Source of the DNA: Strigamia acuminata
Taxonomy: Eukaryota; Arthropoda; Chilopoda; Geophilomorpha; Linotaeniidae
Reading direction: 5' to 3'
Assembly: GCA_949358305.1 (NCBI GenBank)
Contig: OX442320.1
Span: 12,168,259-12,232,258 of the forward strand
Length of the DNA stretch: 64,000 nt
The notes beneath the pieces are model-generated. The model searched no databases and was not told the DNA's origin. It saw nothing but the letters and a program-made list of their open reading frames with translations. Of the stretch, positions 20,011 through 29,127 are shown piece after piece. The position numbers and the translations under genes are program-made. Positions within the stretch are counted from its first letter, which is position 1, and each line of letters starts with the position of its first letter.

Positions 20011-21449
20011 ATGTTTTCACGAACCAAAATCCTCGTGGTTTCACTCGCGCTCATCTTAGGTACGCTTGAATTTGTATTTCCATTTGTATTTGTATTAATT
20101 TCGTTATCTTGACGACGAATGCGTATTTCATTTCAGCTAACGTTACTTCACAACCCTACCATGGCTCTTCGCACGTGCAGATAAACGCGCAAATAGGCAG
20201 CAGGGTCGATCTTTCATGCAGCTTCGCTACCCACGGTAGAAATTAATTACTACATAACATAAAATGAAATAAAATAAAATAAAATAAAATAAAATATGCG
20301 AAAGTTTAATTATTTAATTATTTAATTATTTAATGAATAGACAGGGGCTCGGTCGCGTGGAGGGTGGACGGCGAACTGATCGCTTTCGGGACGACTAAAA
20401 TGACGAGAAATGCACGAATTCACTTGACGGGCCACGGCGCGATTACGATTCAACCGGTCGAAAGGGAGGACATCAGAACGTACGTCTGCAGTTCGGGAGA
20501 TAATCGAGAACAAACATTTGTGCTTCGGCAAGAGGGTACAGGTAACAAACAGCAAGATTTGAAACAATAACAATAACAAAAACGAAAAAAAACTGAATAA
20601 AATTGATTTTCAGTATACCCAACTGCTCGTCCTCGCCCTCGCCCTCGTCCGAATCCGAATCCGAATCCGAATCCGAATCCGAATCCGAATCCGAGTCCGA
20701 GTCCGAGTCCGAGTCCGAGTCCGTACCGGGAAAAGCCGGACAATTGCAGGTTGGCCGATCGACTCGAGAGCAAAATGGACGTGCTCACTCAACACGTGCA
20801 AGTGATGAGCGAACGGCTGCAAACGATGGAAACCAAATTGGAGTATTTCGTAAGAAGCGGACGGACGCCCGAAACGAGAGATTTGCAGCGGACGACGCCG
20901 ACGCCGAGGCCGAGGCCGACGGCTACTTACAGACCGCACGATTACGGCACTCCCGAAGCTAGCACGAGGTACGTGGACGGAAAACGCGTTCGTGAATACG
21001 TGTGGGTGATCGACAGGTTCGACGACGAGTACCATCGCGCTCAGTACGACGGCGAGCACGTGCTGAGAACCAACTTTTTGACGGGGCTTCCAGGTTACAA
21101 CATGTCGGTGCGACTTTATCCCAACAGGGAGAGGTACGGTTACCTGGCCGTGTACGCCGAACCTGCGTCCGGAACGTACGATCACCTCATGCCGTGGCCG
21201 TTTCGAATGAATTACGAATTGGCCGTGGTGAGCCACTACTCGGGCGTCAACGACATCGTGGCCGGCACAATCCGACCGTCGGAGGGGAAATGCCCGAGTG
21301 AGGCGTTCACTCGTCGTCGCACACAATCCAAGGGATTGGCGTGCGGCTATTCCCGATTCATGACCGCCAACGAATATCAAGATCGGAAGTACGCTTTCCT
21401 CGAGAATGGAAAGCTTCACCTACGTGTCCGTCTCTCGGATCCTCAATAA
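20011..21449 (+). CDS. Secreted Ig-domain plus MATH/TRAF-C-domain protein
   Basis: A 394-residue protein from exons 20011-20059, 20137-20235, 20341-20541, 20614-21449, all in phase. Signal peptide about 1-17 (ILVVSLALILA). An Ig-like domain covers about 35-110, with its Cys pair in VDLSCSF and DIRTYVCSS and a core Trp in SVAWRVDG. Next comes a Pro-rich linker: Arg-Pro repeats, then Asn-Pro and Ser-Pro dipeptides, encoded by a CCGAAT/CCGAGT microsatellite. A short heptad-like helix follows (LADRLESKMDVLTQHVQ, then MSERLQTMETKLE). The last 150 residues match the MATH/TRAF-C fold: REYVWVIDRFDDEY, GYNMSVRLYPNR, the YDHLMPWPF hallmark and LRVRL near the end. Exon 3 may instead end at 20535. Function unknown; the coiled helix plus MATH suggests a trimeric secreted recognition or adhesion protein, which is inference. 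Confidence 0.8.
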
Positions 21450-22790
21450 ATTAAAAAAAAAATTAAAAAATTAAAAAATACATGTGTAACTTATACTTTC
21501 TGCTCGTCTAATCTCATTGGAATAAAAACACACGTTAGCTTATTATTACCATAAAGTAAGGATGGAACATAGTCAATTATTTATTAATAATTTGCAAGGA
21601 TTCTATTATAAATAGATTTCTGCAAATACAGCAAAAAACTGCGAGCAAACTGAGCTGCCATCTATTGGATTTCGTCAGAACTTCGACATGGAGGCATTGC
21701 TTTCGGTGACGTTGTGAATGAATCAAAAGGTATTTATTTCTTAGTTTTTATTTTTATTAATCTTCGCACAAAAGAAGTAAACACACTGGTTGTAATGGAT
21801 CTATTTTTTATTCCACTAACATAATTTACATGCGACAAAACCGGTCTGCCATCTATTGGATTTTTTCAGAATTACACATGAAAACCGAAAAACAAGCGAT
21901 AAAACCGGTCTGCCATCTATTGGATTTTGTGCGAACTTTTCAAGTAGGATTAAACCAAGATGGCGCCAGATATTTTGAGAAAAAAATCGCTACATTTTAA
22001 ACGAGTTTATATCTTGTTTTATGTATGTATTAATATTATCGCATTTGAAACAAACGTTGCCGAAATAACAGATCTAATTGTTATTTGAGTTTCATATAGA
22101 ATGACGTAATTTTCATGCAGAAAAACCGGGTTGCCATCTAGCGGATTTTGTTTGAACTTTGCAAGTTCGTAAGAAATCTCCGCGATGGCGCCAGCTGTTT
22201 TGGAGAAAAACTCGGTACATTTTAAACGAGTTTATATCTTATTTCTACGATGTATTAATATTACAGCATTTGAAACAAACGTTGCCGTTATAACAGATCT
22301 AATTATTAATTGAGTTTTTGTAGAATGACGTAATTTTCATGCAGGAAAACCGGGTTGTCATATAGCGGATTTCATTTGAACTTTGCAAGTTTGTAAGAAA
22401 TCTCCGCGATGGCGCCAGCTGTTTCGGAGAAAAACTCGGTACATTTTAAACGAGTTTATATCTTATTTCTACTATGTGTTAATAAAAGCGTATAAAAACG
22501 AAACATTTAATTCATAACGGATCTCATTTTTGTAGGAGTTATTACATATTTGCCTCCATTAGCCGTTTTCAACCCCTCGCCATCTTGAAGTTTTCATTAC
22601 AAACGAAATTCAATATGAACACATTAATTGGTAAAGTTGCTAACATTTCTTGAAGTTGAGCTTGGAATGCGACGAGATTTCAAGAGAAATGCAACAGAAA
22701 GAGAAAGAAAGAATTCAGAGGAAAGAAGGGAAGAGGTCAGTTGTCGCGAACTTTGATGAATTTTATTTAATGAATCTTATTTGATTTTTA
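21450..22790. repeat. ~220-bp tandem repeat family with GCCATCTATTGGATT core
   Basis: The phrase GCCATCTA(TT/GC)GGATTT recurs at about 21658, 21848, 21912, 22132 and, diverged, 22356. Copies from 21900 on are spaced 220-224 bp and share a GATGGCGCCAGCTGTTT block, a CATTTTAAACGAGTTTATA block and a GAATGACGTAATTTTCATGC block. Related single copies occur at 26735 (+), about 31380-31450 (reverse) and 59720-59810 (reverse). No coding capacity. Confidence 0.7.
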
Positions 22791-22970
22791 CTATAGAAAT
22801 TGCAGTGAAAAACATGGAAATGGAACCACGGTATCAAATCCGACTTGAATCCACGATTCACAGACGGCCATGACGGAAAACCTTGGCAGCAATAACTCCG
22901 AGAGTGTGCAATGAATCAGTTTAGAAGTGTTTTCGTTGAGCAGCCGCCATTCGAGGCAGTTTGTTATTCG
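22791..22970 (-). repeat. Diverged repeat interrupted by the LTR element
   Basis: This stretch resembles 26325-26400: both read on the minus strand as similar short peptides around SK.IHC.LS. It is cut by the LTR element and probably resumes after 24,765. Likely an old dispersed repeat rather than a gene. Confidence 0.3.
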
Positions 22971-23188
22971 TGCTGTGTTCTCCCCCACGTAACCTTGAAC
23001 TTTTGTTGCCCTTTTGTAAAAGTGACCCTCCATTGGTCATCCTTGGCCATTGTTTTATATTGTGACGCTGTTGCTACAGCGCCACCTATCTTGTAATAAA
23101 ACCATTCTGGTCACCCATCACCAACGATGAAGGTCGCACATTAATTCAATCCAACACCATCACAAAACCATCAGCAGAAAACACTACA
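22971..23188 (+). repeat. 5' LTR of the short element
   Basis: Begins TGCTGTGTTC and ends ACACTACA; includes an AATAAA signal. Matches the 3' LTR over its full length. Confidence 0.92.
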
Positions 23189-23731
23189 TTGGCGACGAGG
23201 ATTTGATCATTATGTACCCACGTACGATACAGTAATGTCTACAAACTTTTTTTTGAGTGTTTTTGCGTGCCTGATGTTGTTCCTTACCACCGCCCGATCC
23301 TTGACCGCGTGGTCCCGAATATAGGCCCGAGTGCCTCTCGTGAATTTTTGCTGTTTTATTGCGTTCGTTTGGCTTCCATATGGCCGCGCCTATTGGATTC
23401 ACCATCAACCAAGTCTACAAAGCAGCAACATCATCCATTTTTGGCGAACTTTGTGTGGGTCTTTCAACGCTTTTCAGCCACGCTGACCACGCCGTGACCA
23501 CACTTTAGGCCTAAGGGTCTTTCAACTGTTTCCAGTCTTCGTTCGCAAGTCTCCCTGAGAAATGGATCTGCAAGTAACCGTAACCCAGCTTTACAACCGT
23601 TACTTTTTCCAGCTCAAATTAACCCTTTTTTCGAACATGTTCGGACTGTCCACTATGCGGCCCACGCATTAGTCCTAAGGGTACAGTGCGTTTTGTGTGC
23701 TTTGTGTATTTTCTTGTGCGTCGACTCCACC

Positions 23732-24145
23732 ATGGCAGACATAATCGGTTTGTTACAGCCTTTCTGCCAGGAGCACGACTGGTCACGTTCTTGCTGGCCA
23801 ATTGCAAAATTTTTATTTTGTGTGTTTAAAAGAAAATTTGATGCGCACAAAAGTTGTGACGTCCATCTCCAGTGTTGGGCCACAACTGGCTTATCGAGCT
23901 CGATCTGCAACCCCGTAGAAGCGACGCACCAGCCATCGGGCAACACCCAAGCGTCTGGCAGCGGCCCACAATGCGCTTCGTGCGGAGGAACGGACCACCG
24001 ACGTGACGACTGCACGCATCGATACGCAACCTGTTACGGCTGCGGAAAAGAAAAAAAAAGGCCACATCAAGTCCGCTTGCATGTCCGCCGGCAGACCCGC
24101 TACTACCAATCCACCGAGCCTCCTTTGGAGCTCACATTTTATTAA
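23732..24145 (+). pseudogene. Gag remnant with zinc knuckle
   Basis: Starts MADIIGLLQ and contains a CX2CX4HX4C knuckle (CASCGGTDHRRDDC). A second knuckle (CYGCGK...) is spoiled: its His/Cys half (GHIKSAC) lies in another frame after an A-run, so the frame is shifted near 24046-24058. The capsid region is mostly missing. A nucleocapsid-like relic inside the non-autonomous element. Confidence 0.6.
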
Positions 24146-24542
24146 TTCCACTCCGGAAACACTCCAAATCATCGGAGTGGGGGGAGAATCTCCACGATTT
24201 TCCCTTCCCCCCATTTCAAACATTCATGTGCGTTCCCGCTTCCACGCCGCGCATTCCGGCTATCACGCCACACGTTCCATCTACGTTCCAACAACGTTCC
24301 GTACGTTTCAGCCATCGTTCCATACGTTCTGGCTTCCATTTCCGCATCCAGCATCCGCTCAACCGCATCAGCATCCGCAAATGTTATAATTTAGTAAATC
24401 CTTTTTTTATGTAAAAATTCCTTCCACTTTTATTTGTTTTGATTACATGTTTAATCTTCCATCTTTTTAAATTGTTAATTTTTTATCTTCTTACCTTTGT
24501 TTAGTTTTATTATCAATTCCTTAATTTGATAATGGGGAATAT

Positions 24543-24760
24543 TGCTGTGTTCTCCCCCACGTAACCTTGAACTTTTGTTGCCCTTTTGTAAAAGTGACCC
24601 TCCATTGGTCATCCTTGGCCATTGTTTTATATTGTGACGCTGTTGCTACAGCGCCACCTATCTTGTAATAAAACCATTCTGGTCACCCATCACCAACGAT
24701 GAAGGTCGCACATTAATTCAATCCAACACCATCACAAAACCATCAGCAGAAAACACTACA
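24543..24760 (+). repeat. 3' LTR of the short element
   Basis: Second copy of the 218-bp LTR; a purine tract (ATAATGGGGAATA) lies just upstream as a candidate plus-strand primer site. Confidence 0.92.
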
Positions 24761-24765
24761 ATTCG

Positions 24766-25085
24766 GTGCATTCATTTGGTGGTCGTGTCGAATCGAGTAG
24801 GTAGGCTTAAATGTCTGACTAACAACATAAACGTTTGTATTTTTTTTAAGTAATTGCGTTAGATTGTTTTCCACCGATTTGTTAACGTTCCGTCGTAGAC
24901 ATTAAGTGATTAATGTTAGTTTGCAATCGATGTTTTAAAAGGAATTTTGAACTTTAAATTCTTTTTTTTGTGATTGTGACTTTTTGCGACGATTAAAGAA
25001 ATGTGAGATGTTTATAGTTGTGAACGATCGGGAGAGAGAGAGAGAGAAAAGCGATTATAACGACGCGTTTAATTGATTTTCGCAG
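24766..25085. other. Non-coding stretch
   Basis: AT-rich DNA with a GA microsatellite near 25032-25048; it ends in a plausible 3' splice site (TTTTCGCAG) before the coding-like exon that follows. Confidence 0.35.
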
Positions 25086-25375
25086 GAACCGACTCTGAAG
25101 ACCGAAGATCTCCCCGAGGAACCCGCCGAGGTTCTCGTCCAGTTGGAAACCGACGCGCAAGGCACGTGAAGCGCTACGAGGAGATCGCGAAGCTCATTCC
25201 GGGGCTGGAGGCGACTACTGCACGAATTACGTCGTTGAAGACGAAATTGTTTTCTCCGGAAGGGCTCACGGAGATTGAGAAACTCGTTGTGGAACTGTTG
25301 CAGCAAGAAGAAGTTCAACTCGTGGGTGCGAGCAGAGGACCCGCGGGTCAAGCTGTGGTCAAATTGATATTTGAA
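25086..25375 (+). pseudogene. Unidentified coding-like exon, apparently frame-shifted
   Basis: GC-rich island in AT-rich surroundings, preceded by a 3' splice-like CAG. One frame opens with an acidic stretch (EPTLKTEDLPEEPAEVLVQL) that stops at TGA (about 25167). A second frame then gives a helical, charged stretch (RYEEIAKLIPGLEA, LTEIEKLVVELLQQEEVQL) that looks like a coiled coil. The best protein-like reading switches frame near 25160, so this is either a frame-shifted relic or two exons. I do not recognise the family. A GACGCC repeat follows at 25437-25460. Confidence 0.35.
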
Positions 25376-25637
25376 TTTATCCATTTTTTTTAATTAATTT
25401 TTTTTGTGTTTAGTCTTTGAATATGTTAATTAATCGACGCCGACGCCGACGCCGACGCCGCAGCGCTTGTTTTGCGTTTTGCAGTCGGACGAAACGGGAT
25501 TAGCGGGCGCGTTTTAGCAGGACACGACTTTCCAGTGATGTGCAATCAAAGAATATTAATGAAAATGAAAAATAAGTTAATAAATCTATTCGATATAAAT
25601 TTTTCTTTTTTAATTTTCTTTTCTTTTTTTTCTAAAT

Positions 25638-26006
25638 CTACAGAGCTGGGATCGTGAATTCCTTGTTGACGTCGTTCCTCACCCGTTTCTGACAGATGAG
25701 ACAGCAACAAATTTTATTTTCGCTACAAAATTCCCAATCCGACCGGAAATACGCGATGCACACGCCCACGATCAAAACCGCTCCGAACAAACACGACCAG
25801 ACGATGAGTTCGTTCAAACAGCAAGTTGGCAAAGAATTAAATTGGAATTGGGAGAAATAAATGAAGATGCTGCATACCAACCTTTGTTCTTGGAGCGACA
25901 ATTTAACGCAACAGGTGCAAGGGGCGATTTGCATCGTTGCAGCAAATCTCGGTCGCATTGCACGAGTATACGTTTTCCAAAACTTGCCACGGTATGTTTG
26001 GGTCGA
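25638..26006 (-). pseudogene. Possible small single-pass membrane protein, frames broken
   Basis: On the minus strand one frame encodes a clear membrane helix (LIVWSCLFGAVLIVGVCIAYF) followed by a Cys-rich cytosolic tail ending FTIPAL-stop. Upstream, another frame reads SIYYRFDPNIPWQVLENVYS followed by CNATEICCNDANRP, a Cys-rich ectodomain with an N-glycosylation site. The two do not join cleanly by splicing that I can see. Possibly a VOPP1/WBP1-like Cys-rich membrane protein or its relic; identity unproven. Confidence 0.3.
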
Positions 26007-27700
26007 ATCTGTAGTAGATTGACGCTACGGGTTGAAAGCGAAAGGTTTGAAATTGACGTTTTTTTTGCTCGTTTGAGTTGAGGTTGTTTTTACCTCAATG
26101 AGGCAGACAGGTGAGCAGAGGTAAAGCGGGCTTCATTTTGCTCTTTTTTGGTATTTATTTGGGATCGATTTGTTGCTAACGAGTAAGTAACGAGAGCACT
26201 GACAACAATGAATTTTTCTCTTTGTAGTTTTATGGATTTATTTATCCAAACGTGATGCGCGGGTAAGTGTTTTATTTTATTTTTTATTTTATAAAATTTT
26301 ATAAAATAAAATTAAAGGTCACAACTTGGCATCAATAACTTGGACGACAGTTTCGAGAGCTTGCAGTGAATCCGTTTAGATTCTTTTTCGTCAATTTTTG
26401 TGCCATTTACCTCGAAATCATGGTGTCGCAGTCTGATTAGCAGCATTTCTCTCCTAACTGCTCGTATATTTGATACATTCAACTCACCTGTCAGTGAATT
26501 TGTATACAAGTACAATTCTGCCTATTTATTAATTAATAAATTAATATTAATAATATTACGGTGAGTAGTAAAATGAACATGTTTGTTCTTGAGTTAGGTG
26601 TAATTATGAGTTTTTAACTTAATTTTTACGTATTTACTGGTCATGACAATTTGATATGTGCTGCAATTCCGGTCTTAAAAATTAACGGATTAAAGTTATC
26701 CAATCTAATATTCATTCGATTTATGTGAGAAAACCGGTCTGCCATCTATTGGATTTGGTGAGAACTTAATAAGTTCGTGGGAATAGTCCGAGACGGTGCC
26801 AGTGTATTCTGCGCAATATTCAGTGCCAATTTAAAACTATGAATTTATTTCTAGTTTTGATAAATTAATTTTTGCGCATTGAAAATAAGCGGACTGATGG
26901 TAACAAATCTAATTTTTAAACGTGTTACAGCTAAATGACGTAAATAACTTTACAGGTTAAGAGTCGCTCAAGATATAGTCGGCGCTCGGGAAGTTCTACG
27001 AGACCTAATACGTGTAACTAAGGAATCGGTGAAACGTGATTAATCTTTTCTATCTTTTTATTTATTATTTGGAAACTAAAAAAAATGGGAAAAACAAACA
27101 TCAACGCACGGACTATGAAAGAAATTTGAGGAATGTTGTTTGAAATAGTGTCGACGATAGCCACAACGCGCCACTATAGTCGTATGGTATCGGATGACGT
27201 CATCAAATGCACCTGAGTCGACGCGAGAAGGAGAAATGGCGGAGAGCAGCACGACATCGAAGCGAGCTGAGTGAAGGTGAGATTTTGTTTTAATTTTTAC
27301 TTTAGCTTATCTGGCTATACTATGAGCATTTAGTTAAATGGTTTTTGAGTAAAGACAACACCACAAAATATTCAATGAGCGTGTTGACCGCACGCTTATT
27401 AAGTATTCAAAATTTAAATGTGCAATGTGCGGGTTCAAGATGGCGAACTCTTTGTTCCGTTTAGGCTTATGTTTTTCTCTTCTCGCGTGCTTAAATTAAT
27501 TAGTCACTGTTATTTTGAGCATTTGTTTCTGTTTTCATATTTTTAATTTTTACAAAATTTTTACTTTGAGTTTTCTTTGCTGCTACATTTAATAATTTTC
27601 TTTGTTCTTTTTCTAGGAGGACTGAGTTTGTGTTTTGAGGACATGCAAGCTGCTTCGACGGCGAAAAAAGGACTGCGTCGAGAGTTGGAAGAGACTTCAC
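26007..27700. other. Repeat-rich intergenic DNA
   Basis: Includes a single copy of the GCCATCTATTGGATTT repeat (26735-26950), a sequence related to 22870-22970 (26325-26400), and a GC-richer block with ATGGCGGAGAGC (27236-27277) ending in a GTGAGATT donor-like site that could be a 5' untranslated exon. No protein-coding gene recognised. Confidence 0.4.
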
Positions 27701-27734
27701 AGATATAATTTTATTTGTATAAAAATAAATGTAT

Positions 27735-28380
27735 TTTTTTTCTCCTTTTTTTTCCTTTCCTTTCCTTTCTCTTCTCCTTTTTTCTTTTTTCCTTCCTCTT
27801 CTCCTTTTTTCTTTTTTCCTTCTCTTCTCCTTTTTTCTTTTTTCCTTCTCTTCTCCTATTTTCCCTTTTCCTCCATTTTCCCTTTCTCTTTTCCTCCATT
27901 TTCCCTTTCTCTTTTCCTCCATTTTCCCTTTCTCTTTTCCTCCATTTTCCCTTTCTCTTTTCCTCCATTTTCCCTTTCTCTTTTCCTCCATTTTCCCTTT
28001 CTCCATTTTCCCTTTCTCTTTTCCTCCATTTTCCCTTTCTCTTTTCCTCCATTTTCCCTTTCTCTTTTCCTCCATTTTCCCTTTCTCTTTTCCTCCATTT
28101 TCCCTTTCTCCATTTTCCCTTTCTCTTTTCCTCCATTTTCCCTTTCTCTTTTCCTCCATTTTCCCTTTCTCTTTTCCTCCATTTTCCCTTTCTCTTTTCC
28201 TCCATTTTCCCTTTCTCTTTTCCTCCATTTTCCCTTTCTCTTTTCCTCCATTTTCCCTTTCTCTTTTCCTCCATTTTCCCTTTCTCTTTTCCTCCATTTT
28301 CCCTTTCTCTTTTCCTCCATTTTCCCTTTCTCTTTTCCTCCATTTTCCCTTTCTCTTTTCCTCCATTTTCCCTTTCTCTC
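27735..28380. repeat. 23-bp polypyrimidine minisatellite
   Basis: The leading part (27735-27865) is irregular CTTTT/TTCC DNA. From about 27871 a 23-bp unit (CCATTTTCCCTTTCTC plus TTTTCCT) repeats about 22 times. Two units are shortened by 8 bp, near 27993 and 28106. One strand is nearly pure pyrimidine, so the array can form triplex (H-DNA) structures. The long ORFs it creates on both strands are artefacts of the repeat. Confidence 0.9.
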
Positions 28381-28440
28381 TATATAAAAGCAGCTTTCTC
28401 TCTATATAAAAGCAGCTTTCTCTCTATATAAAAGCAGCTA
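28375..28440 (+). repeat. Three 22-bp repeats each with a TATA-box sequence
   Basis: TCTCTCTATATAAAAGCAGC occurs three times with 22-bp spacing. Each copy holds TATATAAAAG, a consensus TATA box. Whether any copy drives transcription is unknown. Confidence 0.75.
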
Positions 28441-28890
28441 AGTCTTTTTTGAAAAATTTGCGATGTAGGTGGAAGATTGGAAATAATTGTTTTATAAGAA
28501 ATAAAAGAATGCTATTAAAATACTTTATTTAATGAATTAATTTACAAAATAAATTATTGGACTTAGCATAAAAACAACACTTAGAAAATATTTGCAAAAT
28601 GGGACTTAGTGAATATTTTTCAATATACATGAAATGATAAATCAAAATTAGAAAAATTCACTATCGCGGGATAATCCTATTCGAAGTCGTCGTTGCCCAC
28701 TTTCGTATTCCTAAAGTGAAAAAGAATTTAGAAAAGCGTGAATAATGGAGGACTCGATAAAGTAAAAATTACATGCAAAATATACAATAAATATTAAACT
28801 TTTTTTTTTTTTTCGTAAAAGAACGTCAAACAATTAAACAAACTAAACGGAAATATACGCAAAAGATAAAAAGCAATAATAATATTCGAA

Positions 28891-29127
28891 AAAGAAAAGA
28901 GCATTAATGGCGGACAAAGGAGGAAAAGAAAAGAGCAATTAATGGCGGACAAAGGAGGAAAAGAAAAGAGCATTAATGGCGGACAAAGGAGGAAAAGAAA
29001 AGAGCATTAATGGCGGACAAAGGAGGAAAAGAAAAGAGCATTAATGGCGGACTCGAGAGGAAAAGAAAAGAGCATTAATGGCGGACTCGAGAGGAAAAGA
29101 AAAGAGCATTAATGGCGGACTCGGGAA
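28891..29127. repeat. 34-bp minisatellite
   Basis: Seven copies of a 34-bp unit containing AAGAGCATTAATGGCGGAC; the first copies end CAAAGGAGG and the later ones TCGAGAGG. One unit has an extra A. No gene overlaps it. Confidence 0.85.

Larger units (their letters stand above)
22971..24760 (+). mobile_element. Non-autonomous LTR retrotransposon
   Basis: Two LTRs of 218 bp (22971-23188 and 24543-24760), equal in length and identical as far as I could compare by eye, start TG and end CA. They are flanked by a perfect ATTCG target duplication (22966-22970 and 24761-24765). A primer-site-like TTGGCGACGAGGATTTGATC follows the 5' LTR directly. The internal 1.35 kb carries a gag remnant but no protease, reverse transcriptase or integrase, so it must move with enzymes from elsewhere. 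Near-identical LTRs point to a recent insertion. Confidence 0.92.

Noticed and set aside
27500-28431. ORFs of 150-288 codons on both strands rich in Lys/Arg/Glu or Phe/Pro/Ser
   Set aside because: They are translations of the 23-bp minisatellite; all frames stay open because the unit has no stop.
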